Below, piece after piece: positions 17,794 to 25,829 of a stretch of DNA of 64,000 nt; the first letter of the stretch is position 1, and each line of letters starts with the position of its first letter. The stretch is from Pantoea septica (GTDB taxonomy: Bacteria > Pseudomonadota > Gammaproteobacteria > Enterobacterales > Enterobacteriaceae), in assembly GCF_002095575.1 (NCBI RefSeq), contig NZ_MLJJ01000009.1, forward strand, positions 59,858 through 123,857. The letters are read 5' to 3'. Under the pieces are notes generated by a model. That model searched no databases, had not been told where the DNA came from, and was given only the letters and a program-made list of their open reading frames with translations. Position numbers and translations under genes: made by a program.

Positions 17794-18306
17794 ATGAACG
17801 GCTTAATGAAACTTGACCGCATCGACATCAACATCCTGGTGCAATTGCAAAAAGATGGCCGTATCAGCAACGTTAATCTCGCCGACGCCGTGGGACTTTC
17901 GCCCAGCCCCTGCCTGCAGCGCGTCAAGCGCCTTGAGCAGGCGGGCTTTATCACCGGCTACGAAGCCCATATCAATCTCACCAAAATCACCGATTCGGTC
18001 ACGGTTTTTACCGAAGTGACGCTCTCCGGCCATCGCCGCGAAGATTTCATGAGGTTCGAGAGCGCGCTGCGCGACGTGGACGAGTTGATGGAGTGCCATC
18101 TGATTACCGGCGGCTACGACTATCTGTTGCGTTTTATCACCCGCAGCATCGAGCACTATCAGGAAGTGATTGAGAAGATGCTGGATGCGCAAATCGGCAT
18201 CGACAAATACTTCAGCTATATCGTGATCAAATCACCGGTAATGAAGAGCAGCGTGCCGCTGCGCTCGCTGATTACCCGACAGAATGACGTGCTGGGCGCG
18301 CTGTAG
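17794..18306 (+). CDS. Lrp/AsnC-family transcriptional regulator
   Basis: A 170-aa regulator. The helix-turn-helix covers roughly residues 5-55 (LDRIDINILVQLQKDGRISN, then LADAVGLSPSPCLQRVKRLE), and the RAM effector domain follows with the ITGGYDYLL segment. The start is the ATG after GAGGGG; earlier in-frame starts would add an unconserved leader. It lies directly behind the aminotransferase and before a terminator, so it closes the catabolic cluster and is the obvious candidate for sensing an amino acid produced or used there. Confidence 0.88.
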   Translation: MNGLMKLDRIDINILVQLQKDGRISNVNLADAVGLSPSPCLQRVKRLEQAGFITGYEAHINLTKITDSVTVFTEVTLSGHRREDFMRFESALRDVDELMECHLITGGYDYLLRFITRSIEHYQEVIEKMLDAQIGIDKYFSYIVIKSPVMKSSVPLRSLITRQNDVLGAL

Positions 18307-18350
18307 TTTCTGCCGCGCTGAGCGCTTTATGGACTGCCGTGTCGGCTTCC

Positions 18351-18371
18351 GCCCCGCTATGGGGCTTTTTT
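18351..18371 (+). terminator. Rho-independent terminator after the Lrp/AsnC gene
   Basis: GCCCC at 18351-18355 pairs with GGGGC at 18361-18365 (loop GCTAT), followed by six T. It marks the end of the transcription unit that includes the regulator. Confidence 0.8.
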
Positions 18372-18465
18372 ATGCCCGCAGCCAGCCCTTTTCGGGCAGC
18401 ATAAAATTTCTTTTCCGCCCTTTTTTCACCGAATTTGACCGGTTCGCTGCGCCTCTTCAGCCGCG

Positions 18466-18493
18466 TTAGCTGTCTCCGCGCGCTTACTATAAA
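18466..18493 (+). promoter_or_regulatory. Possible sigma-70 promoter for the GNAT/hyuAB genes
   Basis: TTAGCT at 18466-18471 and TATAAA at 18488-18493, spaced by 16 bases, lie about 25 bases before the GNAT start codon. The -10 fits well and the -35 is moderate. Confidence 0.4.
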
Positions 18494-18518
18494 CCCATGC
18501 CGCGACAAGGAGTTATTT

Positions 18519-18965
18519 ATGACCGCACCGATCATCGCCGACCATATCTGGCAGCGCGACGACTTTACCCTTTCTACCAAACGGACGCGACTGGATATGG
18601 ACTGGATTCATTTCCAGCTGTCCGAGCGCGCCTACTGGGCGAAAGGGCAGCCGCGCGCCGCCACCGAGCGGGCAATCGCCGCGTCGCTGCCGTTCGGGCT
18701 CTATCACGTTGACGCGCAGATCGGTTTTGGCCGGCTGATTACCGACTACACCCGCTTCGGCTGGCTGTGCGACGTCATTATCGATGACGCGTGGCGCGGA
18801 CAGGGTCTGGGCAGCTGGCTGGCAAGCTGCGTGCGCGAGCATCCGGAACTGGCCACGGTGCGGCGCTGGATGCTTTCGACAAACGATGCCCATCAGCTCT
18901 ACCAGCGGCTTGGCTGGCGCGTGGTGCAGGAGCCGCACAAGCTGATGGAGTTCCCTCTCTCCTGA
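18519..18965 (+). CDS. GNAT family N-acetyltransferase
   Basis: A 148-aa single-domain acetyltransferase; acetyl-CoA motif A is VIIDDAWRGQGLGSWL near residues 86-101. The start codon follows AAGGAG with good spacing. An in-frame ATG 84 bases upstream precedes the promoter-like sequence and is unlikely. The gene lies 16 bases before the hydantoinase gene hyuA, so it is probably cotranscribed with it. The acceptor is unknown. Confidence 0.82.
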   Translation: MTAPIIADHIWQRDDFTLSTKRTRLDMDWIHFQLSERAYWAKGQPRAATERAIAASLPFGLYHVDAQIGFGRLITDYTRFGWLCDVIIDDAWRGQGLGSWLASCVREHPELATVRRWMLSTNDAHQLYQRLGWRVVQEPHKLMEFPLS

Positions 18966-18981
18966 CTCTGGAGTGCTACAG

Positions 18982-21033
18982 ATGCGTTACCGCGTTGGCG
19001 TGGACATTGGCGGGTCCTTTACCGATTTCGCCGTGCTGGATCGGCAAACCAGCCAGATCCATACTCTGAAAGTGCTGTCGCGGCCCGATGAGCCCGGCAG
19101 CGAAATTCTCACCGGACTGGCGCAGTTCGCCGAGCGCGACGGCCTCGATCCCGCAGAGATTGGCTACTTCACCCACGGCACCACGGTCGGCATCAACGCG
19201 GTGATCCAGCGGCGCGGCGTCCGGCTGGCGCTGTTCGCCACCGCAGGCTTTTGCGACGTGCTGGAGCTGGCGCGGCTGAAAATCCCCCATATCCACGATC
19301 TCTTCTCCCGACGGCCCGCGCCGCTGATTAGCCGCGATCGCGTCTTCGCCATTCGCGAGCGCACCGATCGCGACGGCAAGGTGCTGCAGCCCGTCGATCG
19401 CACGAGCGTGCTGGCCGCTATCGACGGCGCGCGCGCGGCGGGCTGTCAGGGCATTGTGGTGGCGCTGCTGCACAGCTACCGCAACGGACACAACGAGGCG
19501 GCGGTAAAGGCGATCGTCGAAGAGGTCGCGCCCGACCTGCTGACCTCCTGTTCCGCCGACATCTGGCCGATTATCCGCGAATACGAGCGCACTATCACCG
19601 CCGCCATCAACGCCTACGTGCAGCCGATGGTGATCAACTATCTGGAGAAGTTCGAGGGCGCGCTGCGCGCCAGAGGCGTAACCACGCCGCCGCGCATCAC
19701 CAAATCCAACGGCGGCGTGATGGGCGTCGAGCAGGCGAAGCGCGAATGCGTGCAGATGGTCCTCTCCGGCACCGCCTCGGGCGTAATCGGCGCCAGCTAT
19801 CTCGCCAGCGCCTGCGGCTTCGACCGCATCCTTAGCCTGGATATCGGCGGCACCAGCGCCGACGTGGCGGTGATCGTTAACGGCGAGGTGGCGCAGGGCA
19901 ACGGCGAAATCATCGGCGACTTCCCGATCTATATACCCTCTGTGGCGGTGACCTCTGTCGGGCAGGGCGGCGGCTCGCTGGCGTGGATCGACGGGCAGGG
20001 CGTGATGCAGATGGGGCCGGACAGCGCCGGTTCGCTGCCGGGCCCGGTCTGCTTCCAGCGCGGCGGCACCCAGCCGACCGCCACCGACGCCTTCGCCGCC
20101 TGCGGCATGATCGGCCATGGCGATCTCGGCTACCACGCCGTGCAGGTGGATGTCGCTGCCGCGCGCGCCGCCTGGCAGCCGCTGGCGGATCGCCTTGGCG
20201 TCTCGGTAGAGCAGACCGCCGAAACCGCCATCGAACTGGCGATCTCCAGCATGTATGGCGATACCAGCGGCCTGCTGTCGCGCTTCGGCCTCGATCCGCG
20301 CGAGTTCTGGTTTCTCGCCTTTGGCGGCGCAGGGCCGATGATGGGCTGTTTTCTGGCGCGCGAACTCGATATGAAAGGGGTTATCGTGCCGCCGACGCCG
20401 GGCGTGCTCTCGGCGCTTGGCGGGCTGGTGGCGGATATCCGCAACGACTTTATCCGCACGCTCTACGGCGATCTCGACGCGCAGCTGGCGGACCGGCTCG
20501 CCTCCGAAGCGGAGAGTCTGAGCCAGCGCGCGCAGGCCTGGCTGGCGGCCGAGCACGGCAGGGAGATGCCTTTTACGCTGCAGTTCAGCGCCGACATGCG
20601 CTATCGCGGCCAGTCGTTCGAGATCGACGTGCCGCTGGAGGCGGCCTGGCTGGCGGGCGCAGACGTGGCGGCGCTGCACGCGGCGTTTGACGAGCAGCAT
20701 CACCGGCTGTTTGGCCACAGCGACGCCGCCGCCCCGGTGCAGCTCATCAACCTGCGGCTGGTTATCGCCTCGCCCACGCCGAAGCCCGCGCTGAATCGTC
20801 TCGCGGCGGCCAGCGAGCCTGTGCAGGTGGCGAAGCAGGTCCAGGCGTGGATAGACGGCGCTTTCCATCAGGTCGATCTGGTGCTGCGCGCGACGCTGCG
20901 TCCCGGCCACCGGCTGCGCGGGCCGGTTATCGTGGCGCAGGACGACTGCACCACCTGCGTGCCGCCGCGCATGCAGGTCGATGTGGACAGCTTCGGCAAT
21001 CTGTTAATTACCCCGCTGAGCGAGGAGATGTGA
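18982..21033 (+). CDS. Hydantoinase/5-oxoprolinase subunit A (HyuA family)
   Basis: A 683-aa ATP-dependent hydantoinase/oxoprolinase subunit. The N-terminal ASKHA-type phosphate loop is VGVDIGGSFTDFAVLD near residues 5-20; THGTTVGINAVIQRRG near 60 and the later LSLDIGGTSADVAVI near 285 are family hallmarks. Together with the next gene it forms a two-subunit enzyme that opens cyclic amides such as N-methylhydantoin or 5-oxoproline with ATP. The ATG is set by TGGAG 8 bases upstream; a GTG nine bases earlier is possible. The hyuB start follows the stop by two bases. Confidence 0.88.
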   Translation: MRYRVGVDIGGSFTDFAVLDRQTSQIHTLKVLSRPDEPGSEILTGLAQFAERDGLDPAEIGYFTHGTTVGINAVIQRRGVRLALFATAGFCDVLELARLKIPHIHDLFSRRPAPLISRDRVFAIRERTDRDGKVLQPVDRTSVLAAIDGARAAGCQGIVVALLHSYRNGHNEAAVKAIVEEVAPDLLTSCSADIWPIIREYERTITAAINAYVQPMVINYLEKFEGALRARGVTTPPRITKSNGGVMGVEQAKRECVQMVLSGTASGVIGASYLASACGFDRILSLDIGGTSADVAVIVNGEVAQGNGEIIGDFPIYIPSVAVTSVGQGGGSLAWIDGQGVMQMGPDSAGSLPGPVCFQRGGTQPTATDAFAACGMIGHGDLGYHAVQVDVAAARAAWQPLADRLGVSVEQTAETAIELAISSMYGDTSGLLSRFGLDPREFWFLAFGGAGPMMGCFLARELDMKGVIVPPTPGVLSALGGLVADIRNDFIRTLYGDLDAQLADRLASEAESLSQRAQAWLAAEHGREMPFTLQFSADMRYRGQSFEIDVPLEAAWLAGADVAALHAAFDEQHHRLFGHSDAAAPVQLINLRLVIASPTPKPALNRLAAASEPVQVAKQVQAWIDGAFHQVDLVLRATLRPGHRLRGPVIVAQDDCTTCVPPRMQVDVDSFGNLLITPLSEEM

Positions 21034-21035
21034 TC

Positions 21036-22997
21036 GTGGCTATCGACGGACGTAATCTGCAAATACTCGCCAACTACTGCGCGGCGGCGGCCGACGCCAT
21101 GGCCTTTACCCTGATGCGCACCGCGCACTCCACCTTTGTTAAAGAGACGGAGGATTTCTCCTGCCAGATCGTCAGCCGCGACGGGCTGGCGTTCGCGTCG
21201 CCGCGCAGCTTCGGCGCGCCCTGGTACAGCGGCATCGACTATGCGCCGGTGCTGGCGCTGATCGACCATTACGACGAAGGCGACATCTGCATTACCAACG
21301 ACGCCTATGCGGGCAACGTCGCCACCCATTCCCCCGATATTCACATCTGGAAGCCGGTCTTTTACGGCGGCGAAATCCTCTGCTTCGTGGTGGGTCATAT
21401 TCACAACACCGATATCGGCGGCGCGGTGCCCGCCTCGCTGTCGCGCTCGCTGACCGACATCGTGCAGGAGGGCATCCGCATCCCGCCGCTGAAGATCGTC
21501 CGCAACGGCGAACTGAACGAGGATGTGGCACGTATCCTGCGGCTGAACGTGCGCGTGCCGGAGCAGAACTGGGGCGACTTCAAAGCGCAAATCGCCTCGG
21601 TCAATATCGGCGAGCGCAAGATCCACGAGATCGTCGCCCGTTTCGGCGCGGCGGATTTCCTGCAGGGCGTCGAAGGCATCCTCGACTACGCTGAACAGCA
21701 GGCGCGCGCCGTTATCCGTACCATTCCCGACGGCGAATACTTCTACGCCGATTACGCTGACGAGGATGGCGAAGGGGGCTATCCCTGTCGCGTGGCGATT
21801 ACCCTGCGGGTGCAGGGCGATCGGCTGGAGCTGGACTACACCGGCAGCGATCCGCAGCTCGCATCGTCGTTGAACATGCCGACCGGCGGGCGCGAGCGCC
21901 ATCCGCTGGCGCTGGTGGGCGTGACCTATGTGCTGTCGACGCTGGACCGGCGGCTGCTGCTTAACGCCGGCACGCTGCGCCCGACGCGCGCTATCCTGCC
22001 GTCTGGCACGGTAATGAACTGCGAAGCGCCCGCCGCCGTCGGCATGCGCTCGCTCACCTGCGCGCTGTCGCAAATCGCCACCGTCGGCGCCTTTTCGCTG
22101 GCGCTGCCGACGCGCCTTCCGGCTAACTCGCCGGGCGGCAACTCTATTATGAATATCCGCACGCTTGACGCGCGCAACCGCAGCGTGGTCGCCTCGCTTG
22201 GGCCGGTCGGCGGCGGCGCGGGCGGCACGCCGCGCCATGACGGCCCGGACGGCTCGGGCGGATTGTCCGCCTTCCTGAAAAACACCCCGATCGAGATCAA
22301 CGAAGCGGAAGTTCCCATCCGCTTCCTGCGCTACGGCCTCGCGGCCGACAGCGCCGGCGCCGGACGCTTTCGCGGCGGGCTGGCGACCGAAATGGCCTTC
22401 GAGATCTTCACGCCGGAGACCACCGTCACCGCGCGTAACCGCAACCGCTCGGTGTTCGCCTCGGCGGGCGCGGCAGGCGGCAGCGCGGGCGGCCTTTCGC
22501 ATTTTCGCACCCTGCGCGACGGTAAGACGCTGGAGCACGGCAACCGCGACGTGATCCACTGCCAGCCGGGCGATGTGGTCGAGGTGCGCGGGCCAGGGGC
22601 GGGCGGCTACGGGCTGCCGTCGCAGCGCGACGTTGAGGCGGTGCTCGGCGATGTTCGCTGCGGCTTTGTCAGCGCGGCGGCGGCGCGCGCGCAGTACGGC
22701 GTGGCGCTGGCGGACGGCAAGCTGGACGAGGCGGCGACGGCGCAGCTGCGCGCCGCGATGCCGCAGCAGGTCGAAACGCATTTTCAGCACGGTGCGGCGC
22801 GCCAGGCGTTCGAGGCGATCTGGACGCCGGAGCGCTACCGTTCGCTTACCCTCTTTCTCGCCGCCGCGCCGGTCGGCTGGCGTCATTTCCTGAAAACCCA
22901 GGTGTTTCGCGCCGTCGAGCAGGCAGGGGAAGCGGCGGATATGAGGAAAATATTCAGCGAGTTACGGCTGCGCTTTCCCGCATTAGCAGGCGAATAA
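21036..22997 (+). CDS. Hydantoinase/N-methylhydantoinase subunit B (HyuB family)
   Basis: A 653-aa partner of the preceding HyuA. Conserved HyuB segments are visible: DFSCQIVSRDGLAF, GDICITNDAY and HIHNTDIGGAVP in the first third, and NSPGGNSIMNIRTLD plus the glycine-rich GPVGGGAGGTPR later. It most likely starts at GTG 21036, placed correctly behind GAGGAG; a GTG at 21030 overlaps the hyuA stop but is too close to that site. The frame is open further upstream only because of GC-rich antisense-like coding. Substrate specificity cannot be assigned. Confidence 0.85.
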   Translation: MAIDGRNLQILANYCAAAADAMAFTLMRTAHSTFVKETEDFSCQIVSRDGLAFASPRSFGAPWYSGIDYAPVLALIDHYDEGDICITNDAYAGNVATHSPDIHIWKPVFYGGEILCFVVGHIHNTDIGGAVPASLSRSLTDIVQEGIRIPPLKIVRNGELNEDVARILRLNVRVPEQNWGDFKAQIASVNIGERKIHEIVARFGAADFLQGVEGILDYAEQQARAVIRTIPDGEYFYADYADEDGEGGYPCRVAITLRVQGDRLELDYTGSDPQLASSLNMPTGGRERHPLALVGVTYVLSTLDRRLLLNAGTLRPTRAILPSGTVMNCEAPAAVGMRSLTCALSQIATVGAFSLALPTRLPANSPGGNSIMNIRTLDARNRSVVASLGPVGGGAGGTPRHDGPDGSGGLSAFLKNTPIEINEAEVPIRFLRYGLAADSAGAGRFRGGLATEMAFEIFTPETTVTARNRNRSVFASAGAAGGSAGGLSHFRTLRDGKTLEHGNRDVIHCQPGDVVEVRGPGAGGYGLPSQRDVEAVLGDVRCGFVSAAAARAQYGVALADGKLDEAATAQLRAAMPQQVETHFQHGAARQAFEAIWTPERYRSLTLFLAAAPVGWRHFLKTQVFRAVEQAGEAADMRKIFSELRLRFPALAGE

Positions 22998-23053
22998 GCC
23001 GGATTGTCGTCTACCCTTACTCTCTGACACGGATTTTCACCGAGGGGACAACG

Positions 23054-24832
23054 ATGAGCATGAAAACCAGTGATTTCTTTGTGCAACGGCTTAAAGCCTG
23101 GGGCGTAACCCGTATTTACGGCTATCCCGGCGACGGCATCAACGGCGTGCTCGGCGCCATCCAGCGCGCCAATGAGAAGGGCGACGGCATTGAATTTATT
23201 CAGGTGCGGCACGAAGAGATGGCGGCTTTTATGGCGGCCGGCCACGCCAAGTTTACCGGCGAACTGGGCGTCTGCCTCTCGACCGGCGGGCCAGGCGCCA
23301 CCCATCTGCTGACCGGCCTTTACGACGCCAAAATGGATCACGCGCCGGTGCTGGCGATTGCCGGCCAGGCGGAGGTTACAGCGCGCGGCGCCAGCTATCA
23401 GCAGGAGATGAACCTGGATCGCGTCTTCGCTGACGTCGCCAACTTCGTGCAGGAGGCGGCCGCGCCGGCGCAGGTGCGTCATCTGATTGACCGCGGCGTG
23501 CGCATCGCTAAAGCGCAAAACGGCGTGGCGGTGGTCATCGTGCCGAAAGATATCCAGGACGAACCCTGGGAAGCGCCGAAGCATCTGCACGGCTTTACCC
23601 ACTCCGGCCCTGGCTATCAGCGTCCTAAAGTGGTGCCTTACGAAGCCGATCTTCAGCGCGCCGCGGAGGTGCTCAACGCCGGGAAAAAGGTGGCCATTCT
23701 GATCGGCGCGGGCGCGCGCGGCGCGGCGGTGGAAGTCGTGCAGGCGGCCAACGTGCTGGCGGCGGGCGTCGCCAAGGCGCTGCTCGGCAAAGACGTGCTG
23801 CCGGACGACGCCCCCTTCGTGACCGGCTCTATCGGCCTGCTCGGCACCAAACCCTCGTGGGAGCTGATGCAGAACTGCGACACGCTGCTGATGATCGGCA
23901 GCGGCTTCCCCTGGACCGAGTTCCTGCCTGAAGAGGGCAAAGCGCGCGCGGTGCAGATCGATATCGATCCGGCGATGCTCGGCCTGCGTTACCCCTGTGA
24001 AGTGAACCTGCACGGCGACGCGGCGGAAACGCTGCGCGCGCTGCTGCCGCTGCTGGAGCATAAAGAGGACCGCAGCTGGCAGGAGGAGATTGCGGTGCAG
24101 GTGCGCGACTGGTGGAAAGTCATGGAAGATCGCGCCCACGCGCCGGCTAACCCGGTTAACCCGCAGCGCGTGGTCTGGGAGATGTCGCCGCAGCTGCCCG
24201 ACAACGCCATCGTCACCTCCGACTCCGGCTCCTGCGCCAACTGGTTCGCGCGCGACTATCGCGTCAAGCAGGGCCAGCGCGCCACGCTCTCGGGCGGACT
24301 CGCCTGCATGGGCGCGGCGGTGCCTTACGCCATCGCCGCTAAATTCGCCCATCCCGACAGACCGGTGGTGGCGCTGGTCGGCGACGGCGCGATGCAGATG
24401 AACAATATGGCGGAGCTGATCACTATTCAGAAATACTGGCAGCAGTGGAGCGATCCGCGCCTTATCGTCTGCGTCTTCAACAATCAGGATTTGAACCAGG
24501 TCACCTGGGAGCAGCGCGTCATGGAAGGCAATGCGCGCTTCGAGGCGACGCAGCAGCTCCCGGACGTCCGCTACGCCCAGTTTGCCGAATCGCTTGGCCT
24601 GCAGGGTATCTTCGTCGACAACCCGGATGAGCTGGAAGACGCGTGGCGACGCGCGCTGAGCGCCGACCGCCCGGTGGTGCTGGAGGTCAAAACCGATCCG
24701 GAAGTGGCGCCGCTGCCGCCGCATATCACCTTTAAACAGGCGAAAGCCTTTATGAGCTCGATGGCGAAGGGCGATCGCGGCGCGGCGCAGATTATCAGCG
24801 ACACCGCCAGCCAGCTGCTGCACAAAAAGTAA
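23054..24832 (+). CDS. Thiamine-diphosphate enzyme, pyruvate oxidase-like (PoxB family)
   Basis: A 592-aa ThDP-dependent enzyme in the acetolactate synthase/pyruvate oxidase family. The N-terminal domain carries the catalytic Glu in VRHEEMAAFMA near residue 55. The ThDP/Mg motif begins GDGAMQMN near residue 460 and ends in FNNQDLNQVTWEQR. The central domain would bind FAD in true oxidases. Similar proteins are annotated as PoxB-like or simply ThDP-requiring. A GAGGGG precedes the ATG; a second ATG two codons on is also possible. It appears as a single gene, with a hairpin behind it. Confidence 0.82.
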   Translation: MSMKTSDFFVQRLKAWGVTRIYGYPGDGINGVLGAIQRANEKGDGIEFIQVRHEEMAAFMAAGHAKFTGELGVCLSTGGPGATHLLTGLYDAKMDHAPVLAIAGQAEVTARGASYQQEMNLDRVFADVANFVQEAAAPAQVRHLIDRGVRIAKAQNGVAVVIVPKDIQDEPWEAPKHLHGFTHSGPGYQRPKVVPYEADLQRAAEVLNAGKKVAILIGAGARGAAVEVVQAANVLAAGVAKALLGKDVLPDDAPFVTGSIGLLGTKPSWELMQNCDTLLMIGSGFPWTEFLPEEGKARAVQIDIDPAMLGLRYPCEVNLHGDAAETLRALLPLLEHKEDRSWQEEIAVQVRDWWKVMEDRAHAPANPVNPQRVVWEMSPQLPDNAIVTSDSGSCANWFARDYRVKQGQRATLSGGLACMGAAVPYAIAAKFAHPDRPVVALVGDGAMQMNNMAELITIQKYWQQWSDPRLIVCVFNNQDLNQVTWEQRVMEGNARFEATQQLPDVRYAQFAESLGLQGIFVDNPDELEDAWRRALSADRPVVLEVKTDPEVAPLPPHITFKQAKAFMSSMAKGDRGAAQIISDTASQLLHKK

Positions 24833-24848
24833 GAGGCACGAAGCGTTA

Positions 24849-24870
24849 AGCGGCCTGGTCGCGGGCCGCT
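24849..24870 (+). terminator. Hairpin after the ThDP-enzyme gene (weak terminator)
   Basis: AGCGGCC at 24849-24855 pairs with GGCCGCT at 24864-24870. No T-tract follows, so termination would be partial or Rho-dependent. Confidence 0.35.
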
Positions 24871-24951
24871 ACTCTTACCCACTCTCTTTCCCCCCAGGCC
24901 GTTCGCGTCGGGGTTCAGGCGATTCGCCACAAATCAGTTTGGGAGTCATTC

Positions 24952-25794
24952 ATGGCTACAGATAACAATCCGGTGTGGTTTATTTCAGGATGTTCGACAG
25001 GCTTCGGTCGCGAACTGGCGCAGCAGACCATTGCGCGCGGCTTCAACGTGGTGGTGACGGCGCGCGACACCGCGAAAGTCGCCGATCTGGTGGAAGGCCG
25101 CAGCAACGCGCTGGCGGTGGCGCTCGACGTGACCCAGTCGCAGAGCATCGACGGCGCGGTCAAGGCGGCGCTGGAAAAATTCGGCACTATCGACGTGCTG
25201 GTGAATAACGCCGGCTACGGCTACCAGAGCTCGGTGGAAGAGGGTGAAGAGCAGGCGATCCGCGACCAGTTCGACGCCAACGTTTTCGGCCTGTTCGCCC
25301 TGACGCGCGCGGTGCTGCCGACGATGCGCCAGCAGCGTCGCGGTCATATCATCAATATTACCTCGGTGGCGGGCTTCATCGGCTTCGCCAGCTCCGGCTA
25401 CTACTCGGCCAGCAAGCACGCGGTCGAGGGCTGGTCCGATTCGCTGGCGCTGGAAACCGCGCCGCTCGGCATTCACGTCACCTGCGTCGAGCCGGGCCCG
25501 TTCCGCACCGACTGGGCTGGCCGCTCGCTGCATCAGACGCCGAGCAAGCTGCCGGAGTACGCGGAAACCGCGGCGGCGCGCATGAAGGCGACCTCCGAAT
25601 ACAGCGGCACCCAGAAGGGCGATCCGGCGCGCGCGGCCCAGGCGATGATCGCGATTGCCGAGCACGCCAACCCGCCGCGCCATCTGGTGATGGGCGCGTG
25701 GGGCTATGATGCGGTAACGGCGAAGCTGAAAGAGCGACTGGCGCAGATTGAAGCCTGGAAGCAGACGTCTGTGGAGACCGATTTCCCGGAATAA
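24952..25794 (+). CDS. Short-chain dehydrogenase/reductase
   Basis: A 280-aa classical SDR. The cofactor motif is SGCSTGFG near residues 12-19, NNAGYG is present near 86, the catalytic Ser is in ITSVAGF near 139 and Tyr-Lys are in YYSASKHA near 150-157. The STGFGREL variant of the glycine motif is common in a subgroup annotated as oxidoreductases of unknown substrate. Its own region upstream has GGGAG before the ATG, and a terminator follows. Confidence 0.85.
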   Translation: MATDNNPVWFISGCSTGFGRELAQQTIARGFNVVVTARDTAKVADLVEGRSNALAVALDVTQSQSIDGAVKAALEKFGTIDVLVNNAGYGYQSSVEEGEEQAIRDQFDANVFGLFALTRAVLPTMRQQRRGHIINITSVAGFIGFASSGYYSASKHAVEGWSDSLALETAPLGIHVTCVEPGPFRTDWAGRSLHQTPSKLPEYAETAAARMKATSEYSGTQKGDPARAAQAMIAIAEHANPPRHLVMGAWGYDAVTAKLKERLAQIEAWKQTSVETDFPE

Positions 25795-25798
25795 CTGG

Positions 25799-25829
25799 CA
25801 GGCGCGCTGGCTGCCGGCGCGCCTGTTTT
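25799..25829 (+). terminator. Rho-independent terminator after the SDR gene
   Basis: CAGGCGCGC at 25799-25807 pairs with GCGCGCCTG at 25817-25825, followed by TTTT. It overlaps the last codon of the convergent GGDEF-EAL gene; on that strand no T-tract follows. Confidence 0.8.
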
